Assembly: GCF_018860625.1 (NCBI RefSeq)
Contig: NZ_JAHKQB010000027.1
Coordinates: 1-64,000 of the forward strand
Length of the DNA stretch: 64,000 nt
From: Paracoccus sp. C2R09
GTDB taxonomy: Bacteria; Pseudomonadota; Alphaproteobacteria; Rhodobacterales; Rhodobacteraceae
Reading direction: 5' to 3'
Made by a program: the position numbers and the translations under genes. The notes beneath the pieces were generated by a model. It had not been told where the DNA came from, made no database searches, and was given only the letters and a program-made list of their open reading frames with translations. Shown piece after piece: positions 61,367-64,000 of this stretch (within the stretch, counting starts at the first letter, position 1; the number at the start of each line of letters is the position of its first letter).

Positions 61367-62685
61367 GCGCAGCCGAGCTGACCCGCAACCGGGTTCTGCA
61401 TATCGCGCTGCCCATCGTCCTGTCGAACCTGACCGTCCCGATCCTGGGGCTGGTCGATACGGGCGTGGTGGGTCAGCTGGGTGCGCCCGAACCCATCGGC
61501 GCGGTGGGCATCGGCGCGGTGATCCTGGCCTCGGTCTACTGGATCTTCGGGTTCCTGCGCATGGGCACTTCGGGGCTGGTCGCGCAGGCGCATGGCGCGG
61601 GCGATACCCCCGAGGTGGGCGCGCATCTGCTGCGCGCGCTGGTCATCGGCTTCGCGGCGGGGCTGGCCTTCGTCGCGCTGCAGATCCCGATCTTCTGGGC
61701 GGCGTTCCGGCTGGCCCCCGCCAGCCCCGAGGTCGAGACCCTGGCGCGGCAATATCTTGCAATCCGCATCTGGGGCGCGCCTGCGACGATCGGGCTCTAT
61801 GCACTGACCGGCTGGCTGATCGCGGTCGAGCGCACACGCGCCGTGCTGGCGCTGCAACTGTTGCAGAACGGGCTGAACGTGGTCCTGGACCTGTGGTTCG
61901 TGCTGGGGCTGGCCTTGGGCGTCGCGGGCGTGGCCTGGGCGACGCTGGCGGCCGAATATGCGGGGCTGGCCGTGGGGCTTTGGCTGGCCATGCCGGTGCT
62001 GCGCCGGGCCGTGGCCGCCGCGCGCAGCGGTGCGGTACTGCTGGCGCGGGCCAAGATGGAACGCTTCGCGCGGGTGAATGGCGACATCATGATCCGGTCG
62101 GTCCTGCTGCAGGGCTGCATGACCAGCTTCCTGTTCCTGGGGGCGGGGCAGGGGGACGTGACGCTGGCCGCGAACCAGGTTCTGCTGCAGTTCCTGACCC
62201 TGACCGCCTTCGCGCTGGACGGCTTCGCCTTTGCCGCCGAAAGCCTGGTGGGGCAGGCCGTGGGGGCCGGCAGGCCGGACCGGGTGCGGCGGGCATCTGT
62301 GCTGACCTCGAAATGGGGAATGGGCGGGGCCGTCGTGCTGGGGCTGTTCTTCATGGGGGCGGGCGGGGCGATCATCGACCTGTTGACCACGGCGCCGGGC
62401 GTCCGGGCCGAGGCGCGACATTACCTGCCCTGGATCGGCATCGCGCCGCTTCTGGGGGCGGGGGCATGGATGCTGGACGGGATCTTCATCGGCGCCACCC
62501 TGACGCGCGAGATGCGCGTCGCGATGATCCAGTCGGTCGCGGTCTTCGTGCTGGGGGTGGTCCTGCTGCCGCCCGTCATGGGCAATCACGGGCTGTGGGC
62601 GGCGCTGATGGCGCTGAACGCGGCGCGGGCGGTCACGATGATCCGCCTGTACCCAAGGGCCGAGGCGGCGGCCGCCCCGGCATGA
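61363..62685 (+). CDS. MATE family efflux transporter
   Basis: A 440-residue membrane transporter of the DinF/MATE type, with about twelve hydrophobic helices in two halves. The opening ALPIVLSNLTVPILGLVDTGVVGQLG is the family signature, repeated in degenerate form in the second half (AANQVLLQFLTLTAFALDGFAFA). It exports cationic drugs or metabolites using sodium or proton gradients. The start ATG 61363 overlaps the thioesterase stop. DinF is the closest subfamily by eye. Confidence 0.9.
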   Translation: MSAAELTRNRVLHIALPIVLSNLTVPILGLVDTGVVGQLGAPEPIGAVGIGAVILASVYWIFGFLRMGTSGLVAQAHGAGDTPEVGAHLLRALVIGFAAGLAFVALQIPIFWAAFRLAPASPEVETLARQYLAIRIWGAPATIGLYALTGWLIAVERTRAVLALQLLQNGLNVVLDLWFVLGLALGVAGVAWATLAAEYAGLAVGLWLAMPVLRRAVAAARSGAVLLARAKMERFARVNGDIMIRSVLLQGCMTSFLFLGAGQGDVTLAANQVLLQFLTLTAFALDGFAFAAESLVGQAVGAGRPDRVRRASVLTSKWGMGGAVVLGLFFMGAGGAIIDLLTTAPGVRAEARHYLPWIGIAPLLGAGAWMLDGIFIGATLTREMRVAMIQSVAVFVLGVVLLPPVMGNHGLWAALMALNAARAVTMIRLYPRAEAAAAPA

Positions 62686-62689
62686 TCGC

Positions 62690-63004
62690 TCAGGCCTCGT
62701 CGGCGACCTGTCGGCGGGCCTCGAGGGTCAATTCGGCCATCCTGGTGCGGATCGTGTCCGCATCGGCCTTGCCGTCCAGATCGGCCGCGACCTTGCGAAA
62801 GACGTCGTCCTCGCCCGGTTCCTCGAAATCCGAGGTGACCACGCTCATGGCATAGGCGCGGGCGTCGTCGCCGGTCTTGCCCAGCAGTTCCGCCGCCCAT
62901 TCGCCCAGCAGGCGGTTGCGGCGGGCCTCGGCCTTGAAGCGCAACTCGGCGTCGTGGGCGAACTTGGATTCATAAGCGCGTTCGCGATCGTCGAATGTGG
63001 TCAT
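62690..63004 (-). CDS. F1FO-ATPase inhibitor zeta subunit (DUF1476)
   Basis: A 104-residue protein, exactly the length of the Paracoccus denitrificans zeta inhibitor. The block [20 protein letters not shown] is the N-terminal inhibitory segment, and [20 protein letters not shown] and [17 protein letters not shown] follow closely as I recall for that protein. Zeta inserts into F1 and blocks ATP hydrolysis by a ratchet-like action. ATG 63004 is chosen to match; a long upstream ORF extension is rejected. It is convergent with the MATE gene and divergent from purC, with no atp genes nearby. Confidence 0.93.
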   Translation of the reverse strand: MTTFDDRERAYESKFAHDAELRFKAEARRNRLLGEWAAELLGKTGDDARAYAMSVVTSDFEEPGEDDVFRKVAADLDGKADADTIRTRMAELTLEARRQVADEA

Positions 63005-63134
63005 CGGACCCTCCTGCTGTCTTATCACCCAGATATGGGCATGCGGACCCCTTGCAGGCAAGCCTCGTATTGCGTGTGGGGGGCGTTTCGCGATAAGGCG
63101 CGGCATCGGGGACATGCGAAAGGACGGTCGGGCC

Positions 63135-63896
63135 ATGGCACCGCGGCGCAAGAAGATTTACGAAGGCAAAGCCAAGATCCTTTACGAAGGCACGGAGCCG
63201 GGAACGCTGGTCCAGTACTTCAAGGACGATGCGACCGCCTTCAATGCGCAGAAGAAGGCCACCATCGAAGGCAAGGGCGTGCTGAACAACCGCCTGTCCG
63301 AGTTCTTCATGCAGGGTCTGACGAATATCGGCGTGCCGAACCACTTCATCCGGCGCATCAACATGCGCGAGCAGCTGATCCGCCAGGTCGAGATCGTGCC
63401 GCTGGAAGTGATCGTGCGCAACTTCGCGGCAGGGTCGCTGGCCAAGCGCCTGGGCCTGGAAGAGGGCACGATGCTGCCCCGTCCCATCGTCGAGTACAGC
63501 TACAAGAACGACGAGTTGGGCGATCCGATGGTGTCCGAGGAATACGTCATCGCCTTCGGTTGGGCGACGCAGCAGGATCTGGACGACATCGTCAGCCTTG
63601 CGCTGCGCGTGAACGACTTCCTGTCGGGGGTCTTCTATGGCGCGGGCATCAAGCTGATCGATTTCAAGATCGAGATCGGCCGCGTCTGGGACAACGATTT
63701 CATGCGGCTGATCGTGGCCGACGAGATCAGCCCCGACAGCTGCCGGCTGTGGGACGTCAAGACCGGCCAGAAGCTGGACAAGGACGTGTTCCGGCGCGAT
63801 CTGGGCGATCTGACCGACGCCTATACCGAGGTGGCACGCCGGCTGGGCCTGATGCCCGCCAACACGACCAGCCTGAAACCGACCGCGATCAACTGA
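63135..63896 (+). CDS. purC: Phosphoribosylaminoimidazole-succinocarboxamide synthase
   Basis: A 253-residue SAICAR synthetase that adds aspartate to CAIR in purine synthesis. [14 protein letters not shown] (ATP site), [30 protein letters not shown], and [10 protein letters not shown] plus [16 protein letters not shown] are all family motifs. ATG 63135 gives the common alphaproteobacterial start; ATG 63114 would add seven residues. It is followed 9 bases later by purS, as is usual in Rhodobacteraceae (purC-purS-purQ). Confidence 0.97.
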   Translation: MAPRRKKIYEGKAKILYEGTEPGTLVQYFKDDATAFNAQKKATIEGKGVLNNRLSEFFMQGLTNIGVPNHFIRRINMREQLIRQVEIVPLEVIVRNFAAGSLAKRLGLEEGTMLPRPIVEYSYKNDELGDPMVSEEYVIAFGWATQQDLDDIVSLALRVNDFLSGVFYGAGIKLIDFKIEIGRVWDNDFMRLIVADEISPDSCRLWDVKTGQKLDKDVFRRDLGDLTDAYTEVARRLGLMPANTTSLKPTAIN

Positions 63897-63905
63897 GAGG
63901 ACGCC

Positions 63906-64000
63906 ATGAAAGCTCTTGTCACCATCATGCTGAAGGACGGCGTCCTTGATCCCCAGGGCGAGGCGATCCGCCACGCCCTGGGCGGTCTGGGCCACAAGGG
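63906..64000 (+). CDS. purS: Phosphoribosylformylglycinamidine synthase subunit PurS (partial)
   Basis: The first 31 codons read MKALVTIMLKDGVLDPQGEA and continue with IRHALGGLGHKG, the PurS N-terminus with its DPQGxAI motif. The gene runs off the right end of the window. PurS is the small bridging subunit of the three-part FGAM synthase. It directly follows purC, which supports the call. Confidence 0.92.
   Translation, partial: MKALVTIMLKDGVLDPQGEAIRHALGGLGHK

Overview
The window is GC-rich chromosomal DNA from an alphaproteobacterium of the Rhodobacteraceae, most probably Paracoccus or a close relative. The best lineage marker is the 104-residue F1FO-ATPase inhibitor zeta protein (62690-63004), the kind known from Paracoccus denitrificans. 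Malyl-CoA lyase Mcl1, an NtrC without the sigma-54 contact loop, and the order dusB-ntrB-ntrC-ntrY-ntrX-trkA-hfq-hflX point the same way. All identifications come from reading the translated proteins and motifs; no database search was run.

Layout. (1) 1-1572: right-hand end of an integrated element with two small DNA-binding proteins and a tyrosine recombinase, abutting the 3' end of tRNA-Cys(GCA), its probable integration site; the rest of the element lies left of the window. (2) 1.7-11.6 kb: Pcm-like methyltransferase, TolC, PopZ-like protein, an NlpD-like degenerate LytM lipoprotein, Pcm, SurE, a TSUP exporter with its partner membrane protein, Mcl1, D-amino-acid aminotransferase and an N-formylglutamate amidohydrolase-family protein. 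(3) 11.7-24.3 kb: pyk, rpmI-rplT, cytochrome P450, a sodium:alanine symporter, pheS and pheT separated by four small or exported proteins, an FAH-family hydrolase and tRNA-Gly(TCC). (4) 24.3-30.1 kb: tadA, an RluB-type pseudouridine synthase with a long repetitive basic tail, hemP, and the zinc-uptake locus znuA / zur-znuC-znuB with two Zur-like boxes. (5) 30.2-34.0 kb: a small secreted protein and an exopolysaccharide-type cluster (YjbF, YjbH, COG3650 lipoprotein). (6) 34.1-47.9 kb: L-serine dehydratase, then dusB-ntrBC-ntrYX-trkA-trkH-hfq-hflX (nitrogen control, potassium uptake, RNA chaperone, ribosome-rescue GTPase), closed by a terminator. (7) 47.9-53.4 kb: a minus-strand operon of TelA, a DUF2927 lipoprotein, an SPFH/GYF protein, a zinc-ribbon membrane protein and a PfkB sugar kinase, the most unusual system here. 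(8) 53.5-60.3 kb: a beta-oxidation cluster (FadJ-like protein, thiolase, GST, acyl-CoA dehydrogenase) with two tandem MerR regulators. (9) 60.4-64 kb: two hotdog thioesterases, a MATE transporter, the zeta inhibitor, purC and the start of purS.

Most operons are tightly packed, with many 4-base ATGA stop/start overlaps implying translational coupling. There is no gene-free stretch longer than 300 bases; the longest gap is 35509-35764. Apart from the left-edge element I see no insertion sequence, CRISPR array, rRNA or origin.
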